A DNA stretch of 64,000 nt from Catenulispora sp. GP43 (GCF_041260665.1 NZ_JBGCCT010000003.1:124001-188000); one strand, 5' to 3'; positions 10,889 to 21,731 are shown, counted from the first letter of the stretch. Made by a program: numbers and translations. Notes: a model not told the origin generated them from the sequence alone.

Positions 10889-11527
10889 GTGCGCATCATG
10901 ATCGCCGAAGACTCCGGCGTCCTGAGGGACGGTTTGGTCCAGATCCTCACCAAGCGCGGCCACGAGGTACTGGCCGCCGTCCCGAACGCGGACGAGCTGC
11001 TGGCCGCGGTCGCCGCCGACCCGCCGGACGCGGTGGTGCTGGACATCCGGATGCCGCCGACGCACACCGACGAGGGCCTGCGCGCCGCGATGGAGCTGCG
11101 CAGGAGCCACCCGGACGTCGGGGTGCTGCTGTTCTCGCAGTACGTGGAGACCCGCTACGCCCGCGATCTGTTCAGCGGCCGGGTCTCCGGCGTCGGCTAT
11201 CTGCTCAAGGAGCGGGTCGCCGACGTCAGCGAGTTCGTCGAGGCGCTGGCCAAGATCGCCGCCGGCGGCACGGTGCTGGACCCGGAGGTCGTGGTCCAGC
11301 TGCTCGGCTCCCGGCCCACCGACGCGCTGACCGCCCGCGAGCGCGAGGTGCTGGGGCTGATGGCCGAGGGCCGCTCGAACGCCGCGATCGGCAAGCAGCT
11401 GGTGCTCGCCGACAGCTCGGTGGAGAAGCACATCAGTAACATCTTCACGAAGCTGGGGCTGCCGCCGGCGGACGAGGACCACCGGCGGGTGCTTGCGGTG
11501 CTGAAGTACCTCGGGGTCACGCCGTAA
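10889..11527 (+). CDS. LuxR/NarL-family response regulator (first paralogue)
   Basis: GTG 10889 has a good ribosome site (GAAGGAGA, 8 bases upstream) and gives 212 residues. The receiver motif is VRIMIAEDSGVLRDG with the phospho-acceptor Asp in VVLDIRMPPTHTDEGL. The LuxR-type helix-turn-helix is LTAREREVLGLMAEGRSNAA. The RMPPTHTDEGL loop is shared with the paralogue at 15814. It sits about 100 bases after the kinase gene and ends convergently with the FtsB-like gene. Confidence 0.95.
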   Translation: MRIMIAEDSGVLRDGLVQILTKRGHEVLAAVPNADELLAAVAADPPDAVVLDIRMPPTHTDEGLRAAMELRRSHPDVGVLLFSQYVETRYARDLFSGRVSGVGYLLKERVADVSEFVEALAKIAAGGTVLDPEVVVQLLGSRPTDALTAREREVLGLMAEGRSNAAIGKQLVLADSSVEKHISNIFTKLGLPPADEDHRRVLAVLKYLGVTP

Positions 11528-11557
11528 GAGTCGCGACAGAAGCGCCCTGACCGAGGC

Positions 11558-12139
11558 TCAGCGGCCGGTCGCCGAGGTCGGCGAGGACGGCGAGGATGGC
11601 GAGGACGGCGGCGCACCGGTCGCGGCCGTCACAGAGTTCCACAGCTGCGCGTACCAGGCGCTGGAGCCCTGCGAGGGGCCCGTGGTCCCGTCCGGGCCGC
11701 CGCTGGCCGCGTCCCCGGCCCCGAGGAGCCGCAGACCGGTCTCGCCGGGGAACACGTAGTGCAGCCGGAGCCGGGCCTGGATCTTGACGTAGTCCGGGTC
11801 CTGCCACTGCGCCAGCTGCTGCTCGAGCTGGTCGACCTCGGCACGCTTGTCCGCGTTCTGCTGCTTGAGCTGGTCGATCTGCGAGCTCTGCGAGAAGTAC
11901 TGCTGCAGCGGATAGGCCAGGGCCAGCACGAGCGCGCACAGCACCAGCATCAGAATCGCCGCGCGCGCGGTGTAGCGCGTCCGCTTCTTGTTCGGGCCGC
12001 CCGATCCCGGGCCCCCGTCGCCGGAGCGCGAGCCGGAGGAACGCGAAGGTCCCGACGCGGCGTCCTGCCGTTGCGTCGGGACCGCGCTCAAGCGCCGGGG
12101 TGCCGGACCCTGGCTTGCCGGTCTCATGCCTGCGACCAT
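11558..12139 (-). CDS. FtsB/DivIC-family septum formation protein
   Basis: 193 residues. A basic, disordered N-terminus of about 60 residues is followed by one membrane helix (AILMLVLCALVLALAYPL), a coiled coil of heptads (QIDQLKQQNADKRAEVDQL) and the short conserved FtsB tail (DYVKIQARLRLHYVFPGE). A Ser/Pro/Ala-rich extension ends the protein. FtsB-like proteins bridge the late divisome (FtsL, FtsQ). It lies directly downstream of enolase on the same strand, the standard actinobacterial order eno-ftsB, with about 45 bases between them. Confidence 0.93.
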   Translation of the reverse strand: MVAGMRPASQGPAPRRLSAVPTQRQDAASGPSRSSGSRSGDGGPGSGGPNKKRTRYTARAAILMLVLCALVLALAYPLQQYFSQSSQIDQLKQQNADKRAEVDQLEQQLAQWQDPDYVKIQARLRLHYVFPGETGLRLLGAGDAASGGPDGTTGPSQGSSAWYAQLWNSVTAATGAPPSSPSSPSSPTSATGR

Positions 12140-12186
12140 ACCGCCTGCCGGTCGGGGCAGGCGGTATCAGCCGACGGTCGAGGGTG

Positions 12187-14348
<2,162 letters not shown>

Positions 14349-14350
14349 GC

Positions 14351-14367
14351 GTCAAGACTGCCTTGAC
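14351..14367. promoter_or_regulatory. operator candidate 1, GTCAAG-N5-CTTGAC
   Basis: A perfect inverted repeat with 6-bp arms, two bases upstream of the start codon of the Clp-N/HTH gene. It is paired with a near copy 28 bp away (centre to centre). Confidence 0.7.
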
Positions 14368-14378
14368 GGTTCGCGCGC

Positions 14379-14395
14379 GTCAAGGAAAGGTTGAC
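14379..14395. promoter_or_regulatory. operator candidate 2, GTCAAG-N5-GTTGAC
   Basis: The same 17-bp layout as the site at 14351, with one changed base in the right arm. It also supplies a TTGACG -35-like hexamer on the minus strand. It lies between the Clp-N/HTH gene and the divergent kinase gene, so it could control both. Confidence 0.7.
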
Positions 14396-14479
14396 GGTGC
14401 TGGCGCCGGGGGGCCGGCCTCCGCGAAGAGTAGGGCCACCCCCATCGGAATCCCCGCCGCAGTCCTCGATGCTGGACCT

Positions 14480-15838
14480 ATGATCACGACTGTGGGAGCC
14501 AAGGTTGCCGGCCGGCGGGCTGAGGACGCCGCGCCGATGCTCGGCCCGGGGGAGTTGCTGAAGGGCCCCTTCACCGGACGCGCGCTGCGTCAGCAGGGTT
14601 ATCTGGTGGCCTCGTTCGCCAGCGCGTTCGTCCAGGTGCTCTGGTTGACCGTGGTGCTCGTCGTCGGCGGGCCGCTGATCCTCGTGGTCGTCGGGCTGCC
14701 GCTGCTGCTGGCCGGCATCGCGGGCGTGCGCTGGAACGCCCGGCGCGAGCGGCTTCGGATCCTGAACCTCACCGGCGAGCAGGTGCCCGAGCCGTACCGC
14801 GAGCCGGCCCCGGCCGGCAACGTGCTGCAGCGGCTGCTGGGCCACGTCTCCGACCCGGCGACCTGGCGGGACCTGGTGCACCTGATGCTGTCCTCGGCGC
14901 TGGGGTTCGGCTGGTTCCTCGCGGTCGTCAACGTCTGGGTCCTGACCCTGGGCGCGGTCTCGCTGCCGTTCTGGTACCGCGCCCTGCCGAACCACCGCAT
15001 CCCGCTGATGCACGGCTACGGCAGCGAGTACTACATCAGCACCCTGCCGTCGATCCTGACGCTGTCCGCCATCTCGCTGGTGTTCGCCTGGCTCGTCGGG
15101 CCGACCGTGCTGGAGCTGGCCACCCGCGCCCAGACCAGCCTGGGCCGGGCCCTGCTGGGCCTGGGCCGGCCCGAGCTGGCGCGCCGGGAGACGGCGCTGC
15201 GCACCTCCCGCGGCCAGGCCGTCAGCGCCGCGGAGGCCGAGCGCCGCCGCATCGAGCGCGACCTGCACGACGGCGCGCAGCAGCGGCTGGTCGCGCTGGC
15301 GATGGACCTGGGCCGGGCGAAGTCGAAGCTGAAGAGCGGCGACGAGGCCGAATCCGCGGCCGCCGCGCAGCTGGTCGCCGAGGCGCACGAGGGCGTGAAG
15401 CTGGCCCTGACCGAGCTGCGCGACCTGGCCCGCGGCATCCACCCGGCGGTGCTGACCGACCGCGGCCTGGACGCGGCGCTGTCCGCCCTGGCCGGCCGCT
15501 CCCCGGTCCCGGTGGAGGTGGACGCCGCGCTGCCCTGGCGGCCCAGCCCGGAAGTGGAGTCGGCGGCGTACTTCGTGGCCTCCGAGGCGCTGGCGAACAT
15601 GGCCAAGCACGCGGACGCCACCCGGGCCTGGATCGAGCTGGAACTGCGCGAGGACAACCTGCGGATGATCATCGGCGACAACGGCGTCGGCGGCGCCGAG
15701 GCCGGCCCCGGCGGCGGGCTGGCCGGATTGTCCGACCGCATCGCGCCGCTCGATGGCATCCTGTCGGTCAGCAGCCCGCTCGGGGGACCGACCCAGATCA
15801 TCATGGAGATGCCATGTCCCAAGCCATCCGCGTCCTGA
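14480..15838 (+). CDS. NarL-type sensor histidine kinase with membrane sensor domain (second paralogue)
   Basis: 452 residues from ATG 14480 (MITTVGAKVAGRR); ATG 14537 is an alternative. As in the first paralogue, a multi-helix sensor domain (about residues 40-230) precedes the HisKA_3 motif RIERDLHDGAQQRLVALA and the ATPase domain (VASEALANMAKHA, GGLAGLSDR). The last 25 bases overlap the regulator gene, so expression is coupled. The two kinases differ mainly in the sensor region. The stimulus is unknown. Confidence 0.93.
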   Translation: MITTVGAKVAGRRAEDAAPMLGPGELLKGPFTGRALRQQGYLVASFASAFVQVLWLTVVLVVGGPLILVVVGLPLLLAGIAGVRWNARRERLRILNLTGEQVPEPYREPAPAGNVLQRLLGHVSDPATWRDLVHLMLSSALGFGWFLAVVNVWVLTLGAVSLPFWYRALPNHRIPLMHGYGSEYYISTLPSILTLSAISLVFAWLVGPTVLELATRAQTSLGRALLGLGRPELARRETALRTSRGQAVSAAEAERRRIERDLHDGAQQRLVALAMDLGRAKSKLKSGDEAESAAAAQLVAEAHEGVKLALTELRDLARGIHPAVLTDRGLDAALSALAGRSPVPVEVDAALPWRPSPEVESAAYFVASEALANMAKHADATRAWIELELREDNLRMIIGDNGVGGAEAGPGGGLAGLSDRIAPLDGILSVSSPLGGPTQIIMEMPCPKPSAS

Positions 15839-16470
15839 TCGCCGAAGACGCGGTCCTGCTCCGCGAGGGCCTGGCCAGGCTCCTCGCGGATTCGGGGTTC
15901 GACGTCGTGGCCAAGGTCGACGACGGCCGGGGCATGGTGGAGGCCGCCGACGCCCTCAAGCCGGACGTGATCGTCGCCGACGTGCGCATGCCCCCGAGCT
16001 TCACCGACGAGGGGCTGCGCGCCGCGGTGGAGGTCCGGGCCAAGAACCCGGACATGGCCATCCTGGTCTTCAGCCAGGCCGTCGAGGCCGCCTACGCGCA
16101 GGAGCTGTTCTCCACCAGCGCCAACGGCCTCGGCTACCTCCTGAAGGAGCGCGTCGCCGAGGTCGAGGAGTTCGTCGACGCCCTCAAGCGCGTCGCCGCC
16201 GGCGGCACCGCGCTGGACCCCGAGGTCGTGGCGCAGCTGCTGGGCCGCCGCAAGAAGAACGACCCGCTGCAGACCCTGACGCCGCGCGAGCGCGAGGTGC
16301 TCTCGATGATGGCCGAGGGGCGCTCCAACTCGGCGATCGCGGCCGGGCTGTTCGTGACCGAGAAGGCGGTGGAGAAGCACACCTCGAGCATCTTCACCAA
16401 GCTGGACCTCACCCCGGCGGCGGAGGACCACCGCCGGGTGATGGCGGTCCTCCGTTACCTGAACGTCTGA
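15814..16470 (+). CDS. LuxR/NarL-family response regulator (second paralogue)
   Basis: 218 residues. The receiver domain has IRVLIAEDAVLLREG and the phospho-acceptor Asp in VIVADVRMPPSFTDEGL; the HTH is LTPREREVLSMMAEGRSNSA. It starts inside the kinase gene. It shares with the first paralogue the loop RMPP(S/T)xTDEGL and the C-terminal stretch AEDHRRVMAVLRYL. It is convergent with the DUF885 gene. Confidence 0.95.
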   Translation: MSQAIRVLIAEDAVLLREGLARLLADSGFDVVAKVDDGRGMVEAADALKPDVIVADVRMPPSFTDEGLRAAVEVRAKNPDMAILVFSQAVEAAYAQELFSTSANGLGYLLKERVAEVEEFVDALKRVAAGGTALDPEVVAQLLGRRKKNDPLQTLTPREREVLSMMAEGRSNSAIAAGLFVTEKAVEKHTSSIFTKLDLTPAAEDHRRVMAVLRYLNV

Positions 16471-16492
16471 GACGAGCCGCCGGGAGCCTGCG

Positions 16493-18211
16493 CTAGGCGG
16501 CGATCAGATCCCTGAGATACCGCACGGCCGGCGAGCCGTGCGCCAGCACCGCGTCGTGCAACTCCCGCTCCGACCACTCGGGATGGTCCGCCCGCAGATC
16601 GCGGATCAGGTCGGAGACCTCGACGTAGCCCACGTAGTACGTGGACAGCTGAGAACTGCTCAGCAGCGCGCGCCGCCACTTGCCCGCGGCCTCGCCGTCC
16701 TCCTGGTATCCGCGGCCGGTCATCAGCGCCATGGCCTCGTCCTCGGTCATGCCGTGGCAGTGGACGCGGCCGTCCAGGACGGTGTTGATGATCATGCGGA
16801 GCTGCATCTTCAGCTGCTGCATCCGCACCGCCCGCGCGTCGCCGTCGCCGGGATACCCGTGGCGGGCCATCAGTTCCTCGGCGTACACGGCCCAGCCCTC
16901 GACGAACGAGCCGGACCACAGCGCGGCGCGCACCGGCGTCGGGGCCTGCTGGCGCCGCGAGTGCTGCAGCTGCAGCAGGTGCCCCGGCATGGCCTCGTGG
17001 ACCATCAGGTTGTGCAGCATGTGCAGGTTGTACTCGCGGAAGAAGGAGTCGACGCGCTCCGGCGTCCAGTCCTCCGGCGTCGGCGAGATCGCCAGGATCG
17101 TCTGCACCTCGGCCGGCTCCAGCGGACCCGGCGGGTCGCAGTAGGCCACGGCCACGCCCCGGTGGACCTCCGGCATCGCGGCGACTTCATAAGGGTCCGG
17201 ATACACGGTCACGAGGTCGTGCTCGCGCACGAAGGCGAACTGCTTCAGCAGCGCCTGCCGGCTGTACTCCAGGATGGTCTCGTTGTCCGGCGCGGCCTCG
17301 GCGAGCCGGTTCAGGACCCGCCGCACCAGCGCCGACCGATCCGCCTCGTCCGAGGGGACCGCGACCCCCTCGTAGTCCGCGGCGGCCTCCACGATCTCGG
17401 CGGAGACCCGGTCCAGATCGGCTTGCGCCCTCGCGAGGATCGCCGCCGCGTCCGACTCCGCGTCCAGGCTCAAGGACAGCTTGCGGGCGAACAGTTCCGC
17501 GCCTATCCGCGGGTCGCGGAACTCCTCCATGCCCGCGTCGCCGGCGGCCAGCCGCTCCTTGAGCCAGACGATGTGCTCCCGCAGAGCTTCCAACGCCGCC
17601 GGCCGGACCGCGTCGATCGCCGCCCGCGCCTCGGCGAGGCCGACCGCGGCCGGATCAGCCTTCGAAGCCTGCTCGACCGCCGCGTCCAGCTCGGCCCCGA
17701 CCAGGTCCACGGTGCCCTCGAACTGGCCTATCGCGAGCTCCACGTGGATGCGCGACAACGGCTTGCCGGCCACCAGCGACCGGCTGCCCGCCAGCGCCGA
17801 CGGCACCTGTTCTAGCCGTCCCGCGAAGGCCGTCAGCCGCTGCGCCGCCGGGGCGTAGTCGCGGGCCAGGAGCGTGTACAAGGCGATGCCGGGGTTCGCC
17901 TCCGCCGGGTTCCACTCGTCCTCGCGCAGGTCCTCGATCTGGAAGCGCAGCGCGGCCAGGTGGTTGGCCAGGATCGCGGCGTCCGCGCGGTTCGGCACGG
18001 ACAGCTCCGCGCCGTCCAGATCGGCCAGGTCCGCCGCGCGCCCGGCCAGCCAGGCGGATTCGGCGGCCAGGCCGCCGGCGGACCGGTCCGGCAGCTCCGC
18101 GTCGTACTCGTGCAGGCCCAGTGTCCCGGCCCAGTCCGGATGGCGGCGGCACAGGCCGTCCAGGATGTCGGCGGCCAGTGCCTCGAAGCGTGCGTCAGGG
18201 GTGTCTGCCAT
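16493..18211 (-). CDS. DUF885-family putative metallopeptidase
   Basis: 572 residues, a typical DUF885 length. The family hallmark HEAMPGH (in NLMVHEAMPGHLLQLQH) is a zinc-binding HExxxxH-like motif. Further conserved segments are EGWAVYAEELM and the C-terminal YYVGYVEVSDL. No signal peptide is present, so it is cytoplasmic. A TATGGT hexamer lies six bases before the ATG, which suggests a leaderless transcript. The substrate is unknown; members are annotated as carboxypeptidase-like. Confidence 0.88.
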   Translation of the reverse strand: MADTPDARFEALAADILDGLCRRHPDWAGTLGLHEYDAELPDRSAGGLAAESAWLAGRAADLADLDGAELSVPNRADAAILANHLAALRFQIEDLREDEWNPAEANPGIALYTLLARDYAPAAQRLTAFAGRLEQVPSALAGSRSLVAGKPLSRIHVELAIGQFEGTVDLVGAELDAAVEQASKADPAAVGLAEARAAIDAVRPAALEALREHIVWLKERLAAGDAGMEEFRDPRIGAELFARKLSLSLDAESDAAAILARAQADLDRVSAEIVEAAADYEGVAVPSDEADRSALVRRVLNRLAEAAPDNETILEYSRQALLKQFAFVREHDLVTVYPDPYEVAAMPEVHRGVAVAYCDPPGPLEPAEVQTILAISPTPEDWTPERVDSFFREYNLHMLHNLMVHEAMPGHLLQLQHSRRQQAPTPVRAALWSGSFVEGWAVYAEELMARHGYPGDGDARAVRMQQLKMQLRMIINTVLDGRVHCHGMTEDEAMALMTGRGYQEDGEAAGKWRRALLSSSQLSTYYVGYVEVSDLIRDLRADHPEWSERELHDAVLAHGSPAVRYLRDLIAA

Positions 18212-18294
18212 CCTCAGACCATAGAGGACTGCCCGCAGCTGAGTTCGAGTGAAGAGTCTGCACTCCGGTCATCAGTACTGCATATGCTGTGACC

Positions 18295-19455
18295 ATGTCT
18301 TCTCAGCCGCCTTGGGAGACCCAGATCCAGCCGGGTTGGGGGTCCCAGCCACCGCCGGAGCAGCCGCAGCCCGGGCCGCAGCAGCCGCAGCAGGGCGAGG
18401 GCTGGAATCAGGGCTCGTATCCGCCTCCGCAGCCGCCCCCGGGGCCGCCGCCGCAGCCGAACCGGATCCAGTTCCCGCAGGCTCAGCCGCCGCAGCCGGA
18501 CCAGGGGCCGTTCCCGCAGGGCCAGCCGCCGCAGCAGGACCGGATCCCCTACCCCCAGGGCCAGCCGCCGCAGCCGGACCAGGGGCCGTACCCGCAGTTC
18601 ACCGTGCAGCCGCCGCCTCCGCAGTTCACGCCGCCGCAGATGCCGGGCATGCCCTATCCGGGCGAGGAGCCGCCGCCGAAGAAGGGCAACACCGGCCGGA
18701 TCCTGGCCGGCGTCGCCGCGGTCGTGGTGCTCCTCGGCGCCGCGGGCGGTATCTATGTGCTGACCAAGGGCGACAGCAAGAAGGACACCAAGGCGCAGCC
18801 CGCCGCGGCGACCTCGTCCGCGGCCCCGACGACCCCGGCGTCGTCGAGCTCGGCGTCGTTCCCGGACAACAGCTACACCGGCTCGGCGGCCCCGCCCGCG
18901 TCGGCCTCGTCCACCGGCGGCGGCGCGAGCCTGGACAACGCGGCCACGGACAAGACGCCGTTCACCGCGCAGGCTCTGGTGGCGCAGTCGTTCACCGACG
19001 ACAAGAACGTCACCTACGCGCTGAAGTACGCGCAGGCCCAGCCGTGCGCCAAGATCGGCGACACCGCCGTGCAGAACATCGTGAAATCCGCCAAATGCAC
19101 GGACCTCATGGCCGCCTCCTGGATCGACCCGGACAACAACCGGATCGTCGTCAGCGCCATGATCATCCCCTACCCGGACGCCGCCACCGCCTCAGCGGTC
19201 TACAAGAAGCTGAGCGCCACGCACACGGGCGACTACGCGCAGTGGTGTCCGCCGGCCGGGCAGCCCGGCGCCGACACCTGCACCAAGCTCGCCAAGGCCG
19301 GCACGGTCACCCGCGAGGGCAAGTTCGGCAGCTTCCACCGCTACGTGCTGATCACCACGGCGGTCTACGTCGACCTGCGCAACGACGACAGCCAGAAGGA
19401 CTGGCTGACCTCCGCCGCGCACGGCGCGTTCCAGAACACCCTGCCGGGGCAGTGA
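18295..19455 (+). CDS. Pro/Gln-rich single-pass membrane protein with extracytoplasmic domain
   Basis: 386 residues from ATG 18295; GTG 18289 adds two residues. A TATGCT hexamer at 18283-18288 places the transcription start at about the ATG, so it is probably leaderless. The first 125 residues are a cytoplasmic Pro/Gln/Gly tail with repeats such as GQPPQPDQGPYPQ. One membrane helix (ILAGVAAVVVLLGAAGGIYVL), a Ser/Thr/Ala linker and a folded domain of about 170 residues with four cysteines (for example PCAKIG and KCTDL) follow. The family is not recognised. It is divergent from the DUF885 gene. Confidence 0.8.
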   Translation: MSSQPPWETQIQPGWGSQPPPEQPQPGPQQPQQGEGWNQGSYPPPQPPPGPPPQPNRIQFPQAQPPQPDQGPFPQGQPPQQDRIPYPQGQPPQPDQGPYPQFTVQPPPPQFTPPQMPGMPYPGEEPPPKKGNTGRILAGVAAVVVLLGAAGGIYVLTKGDSKKDTKAQPAAATSSAAPTTPASSSSASFPDNSYTGSAAPPASASSTGGGASLDNAATDKTPFTAQALVAQSFTDDKNVTYALKYAQAQPCAKIGDTAVQNIVKSAKCTDLMAASWIDPDNNRIVVSAMIIPYPDAATASAVYKKLSATHTGDYAQWCPPAGQPGADTCTKLAKAGTVTREGKFGSFHRYVLITTAVYVDLRNDDSQKDWLTSAAHGAFQNTLPGQ

Positions 19456-19463
19456 TCCCCCTG

Positions 19464-19493
19464 GCGTCCGCACCGGCCCGCCGGTGCGGACGC
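19464..19493 (+). terminator. hairpin terminator, 14-bp perfect stem
   Basis: Arms GCGTCCGCACCGGC and GCCGGTGCGGACGC are separated by two bases, eight bases after the stop of the gene ending at 19455. There is no T-tract, as is usual in high-GC actinobacteria. Confidence 0.8.
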
Positions 19494-19534
19494 GGACTTC
19501 CAAGGCAGCACTCAAGGCGCAAGGCAGCACTGAA

Positions 19535-19561
19535 GGGCCTCTCGCGAATCGCGGGAGGCCC
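19535..19561 (-). terminator. hairpin terminator of tatA
   Basis: A 12-bp stem with one G-T pair (GGGCCTCTCGCG / CGCGGGAGGCCC) and a 3-base loop, 31 bases downstream of the tatA stop. An 11-bp direct repeat AAGGCAGCACT lies beside it (near 19502 and 19521). Confidence 0.75.
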
Positions 19562-19591
19562 CGAGGTGTTCAGTGGTGAAGCGCGGACCGG

Positions 19592-19852
19592 TCAGACGGT
19601 GTCGGTGTGCTTCTGGCCCTGGTCGGTGACCGTCGGCTGGCCGGAGTTCTCCACGGCGGGGGTCACGCGCGCGGAGTCATTGGCCTGCTTGGCGACTTCC
19701 TCGGTCTCCTTCTGGCTCTGCCGCATCTCGGACTTGAAGATGCGCAGCGACTGCCCCACAGAGCGGGCCATGTCCGGCATCTTCTTCGCCCCGAAGAGCA
19801 GGAACAGCACAACAAGGATCACGATGATGTGCCATGGCTGCAATTCGCCCAT
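19592..19852 (-). CDS. tatA: Sec-independent (twin-arginine) translocase TatA
   Basis: 86 residues. A short N-terminus leads into one membrane helix (WHIIVILVVLFLLFGAKKMP) with the conserved FGxxK/MP elbow, an amphipathic helix (DMARSVGQSLRIFKSEM) and a charged disordered tail. TatA oligomerises to pass folded Tat substrates through the membrane. The split phospholipase C in this window carries a Tat signal and would have been a client. It follows mazG on the same strand, about 90 bases away. Confidence 0.95.
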   Translation of the reverse strand: MGELQPWHIIVILVVLFLLFGAKKMPDMARSVGQSLRIFKSEMRQSQKETEEVAKQANDSARVTPAVENSGQPTVTDQGQKHTDTV

Positions 19853-19944
19853 GAGTGGTCTCTCTTCTCCCGGTCAGCCAACGATTCGTGAGGAGAAGTC
19901 GGCCGGTCCGCTTCGCCTACCGCGTTCAGACTAACCCGGCACCC

Positions 19945-20994
19945 CTACCCTCTGGCTACCTCCACCTCGGCCGTAATGACGCGGTCACGGTACCGACGCG
20001 CGGCCGTTCGCAGGGCTTCTTCCGGATCCCAGCCGGCCGCGGCCGCCGCCACCGCCGTCGCCAGCAGCTGCTCGCCCAGCTCATCAGCGGTTTCCGGGAG
20101 GTCGGGGGCGGGACCTGCGGGCACGGCGAGGCCGGCCTTGCGGACCCGGCTCGCCAGTTTCGCGGCCAGCGCCAGCGCCGGCTGGGTCATCGGCACGCCC
20201 TCGGTCACCGACGCGCGCTGCTTCTCCTCGGCCTTGATCTGCTCCCAGTTGGCCGCGACGTGCTCGGCGGTCGGGGCGTCGACGTCCCCGAACACGTGCG
20301 GGTGCCGCCGGATCAGCTTGGCCACGATGCCGTCGGCGACGTCGTCGACGGAGAACGGATCGGATTCGTGCTCTTCGGCGATGCGTGAGTGGAACATCAC
20401 CTGGAGTAGCACGTCGCCGAGCTCTTCACGCAGCGCGTCGCGCCCCGGGCCGGGGGTCAGCGGGTCGCCGTCCTCGATCGTCTCGACGGCTTCGTAGGCC
20501 TCTTCGAGCAGGTACTTCACCAGCGAGGCGTGGGTCTGCTCGGCGTCCCACGGGCAGCCGCCGGGCGAGCGCAGCCGGTTCATGACGTCCACGAGGTCCA
20601 GCAGGTGCGCGCCGGGCAGATCATAGGAACCGGGCAGGACTTCGAGCTCGGGCAGCGCCGCCGAGGCGAGGTTCACCAGACGGTTCCCCAGCGCGACCGC
20701 CAGTTCCTCGTCGAACTCCTCGTCCTCGGCGAGCCAGACGACCGTGCGGGACGGCGTGGCGGCCTCCAGAAGCCGTTCGGCGGCCATCGCCGGGCTGTGG
20801 TCCGGCAGCGCCACCACGGCGCCGGTGGCCTGCTCGACGTAGGGGATGTGCGGGTGCTCGGCGTCGGCGGCGAAGACCACGTCGGCCGCGCGCAGCGTCT
20901 CCCAGGCCGGCCAGGACAGCAGCCCGAGGGCGACCCGGGGCGAGGTGGCCAGGAAGACGATGCGGCCGGCGTCCGGCGGCGGGGCTTCGGTCAT
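19945..20994 (-). CDS. mazG: MazG-family nucleoside triphosphate pyrophosphohydrolase
   Basis: 349 residues. The C-terminal half has the MazG core (VMNRLRSPGGCPWDAEQTHA, then the EEAYE metal-binding motif and EELGDVLLQVMFHS). The N-terminal about 150 residues resemble a degenerate tetrapyrrole-methylase-like domain (IVFLATSPRVALGLLSW), as in YabN-type fusions. It hydrolyses NTPs, including house-cleaning of non-canonical ones. The start overlaps the stop of the TetR gene (ATGA), so the two are one operon. Confidence 0.95.
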   Translation of the reverse strand: MTEAPPPDAGRIVFLATSPRVALGLLSWPAWETLRAADVVFAADAEHPHIPYVEQATGAVVALPDHSPAMAAERLLEAATPSRTVVWLAEDEEFDEELAVALGNRLVNLASAALPELEVLPGSYDLPGAHLLDLVDVMNRLRSPGGCPWDAEQTHASLVKYLLEEAYEAVETIEDGDPLTPGPGRDALREELGDVLLQVMFHSRIAEEHESDPFSVDDVADGIVAKLIRRHPHVFGDVDAPTAEHVAANWEQIKAEEKQRASVTEGVPMTQPALALAAKLASRVRKAGLAVPAGPAPDLPETADELGEQLLATAVAAAAAGWDPEEALRTAARRYRDRVITAEVEVARG

Positions 20995-21647
20995 GGAGTA
21001 GATCGTAGGCGGGGCCGCGGATCGAAGCCGCTGAGATCGGCTTCGAGGAGGGCGAAGGCCCGCTGTGCGGCGGCGGCGACGGCCTCCACCGTCTCCGGGC
21101 CCTGCAAACCGTCCAGCAGCAGGCGGCGGCCGACGAAGTACAGGACCCGGTAGACCCCGGCGATCTGCGCGGCGACCACCCGCGCCGCCAGCTCCTCGGC
21201 CGGTGCCGCCTGGGCCACCAGGACGTCGGCCAGCGCCTGCTCGCGCTGGTCGTGGATCTGCCGCTCGCGCGCCGCCAGCGCCGGGCTGGCCAGCACCATC
21301 AGCGAGAAGTGCACGCCGAGGTGGCCCAGCGTCGGGTCCCCGGCCGCCAGCCGCTCGGCGTGGTAGCGGCGGGCCGCGGCCAGGACCGGCTCGCCCTCCG
21401 GCCGCGCCGCGATCGCCTCGGCCAGCCCGTGGACGATGTGCTCGGCCCGGTCGAAGACCAGGTCCTCCTTCAGCGGGAAGTGGTTCGTGACGGTCATCTT
21501 CGCCACGCCGGCGGCCGTGGCGACCTCGGCGATGGTCACGTTCTCGAAGCCGCGCTCGGCGAACATCGCGGTCGCGACGTTGGCGATCTCCTCGCGGGTC
21601 TGCCGCTTCTTGCGTTCCCGCAGCCCTGGGGCGCTCGGTGTCTCCAT
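20991..21647 (-). CDS. TetR-family transcriptional regulator
   Basis: 218 residues. The N-terminal DNA-binding domain is typical (REEIANVATAMFAERGFENVTIAEVA, ended by TNHFPLKEDLVF). The C-terminal ligand-binding part is Ala-rich and helical. A GGAGG ribosome site precedes the ATG. Three tandem near-palindromes fill the short region between this gene and the divergent membrane-protein gene at 21732, which is therefore the likely target along with tetR itself and mazG. Confidence 0.95.
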   Translation of the reverse strand: METPSAPGLRERKKRQTREEIANVATAMFAERGFENVTIAEVATAAGVAKMTVTNHFPLKEDLVFDRAEHIVHGLAEAIAARPEGEPVLAAARRYHAERLAAGDPTLGHLGVHFSLMVLASPALAARERQIHDQREQALADVLVAQAAPAEELAARVVAAQIAGVYRVLYFVGRRLLLDGLQGPETVEAVAAAAQRAFALLEADLSGFDPRPRLRSTP

Positions 21648-21656
21648 GCCTCCATA

Positions 21657-21706
21657 TTAGGCTTGACCTAATAACTAGGTCCAGCCTAAAGTTTGGTCAG
21701 ACCTAA
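21657..21706. promoter_or_regulatory. three tandem 15-bp TetR operator candidates
   Basis: The sites are TTAGGCTTGACCTAA (21657-21671), CTAGGTCCAGCCTAA (21675-21689) and TTTGGTCAGACCTAA (21692-21706). The consensus is TTAGGTC-N-GACCTAA with spacings of 18 and 17 bp. They overlap the promoter region shared by the divergent tetR and VC0807-type genes. Confidence 0.8.
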
Positions 21707-21731
21707 GGAACTCGTCCGGGAGGGGACTCCG

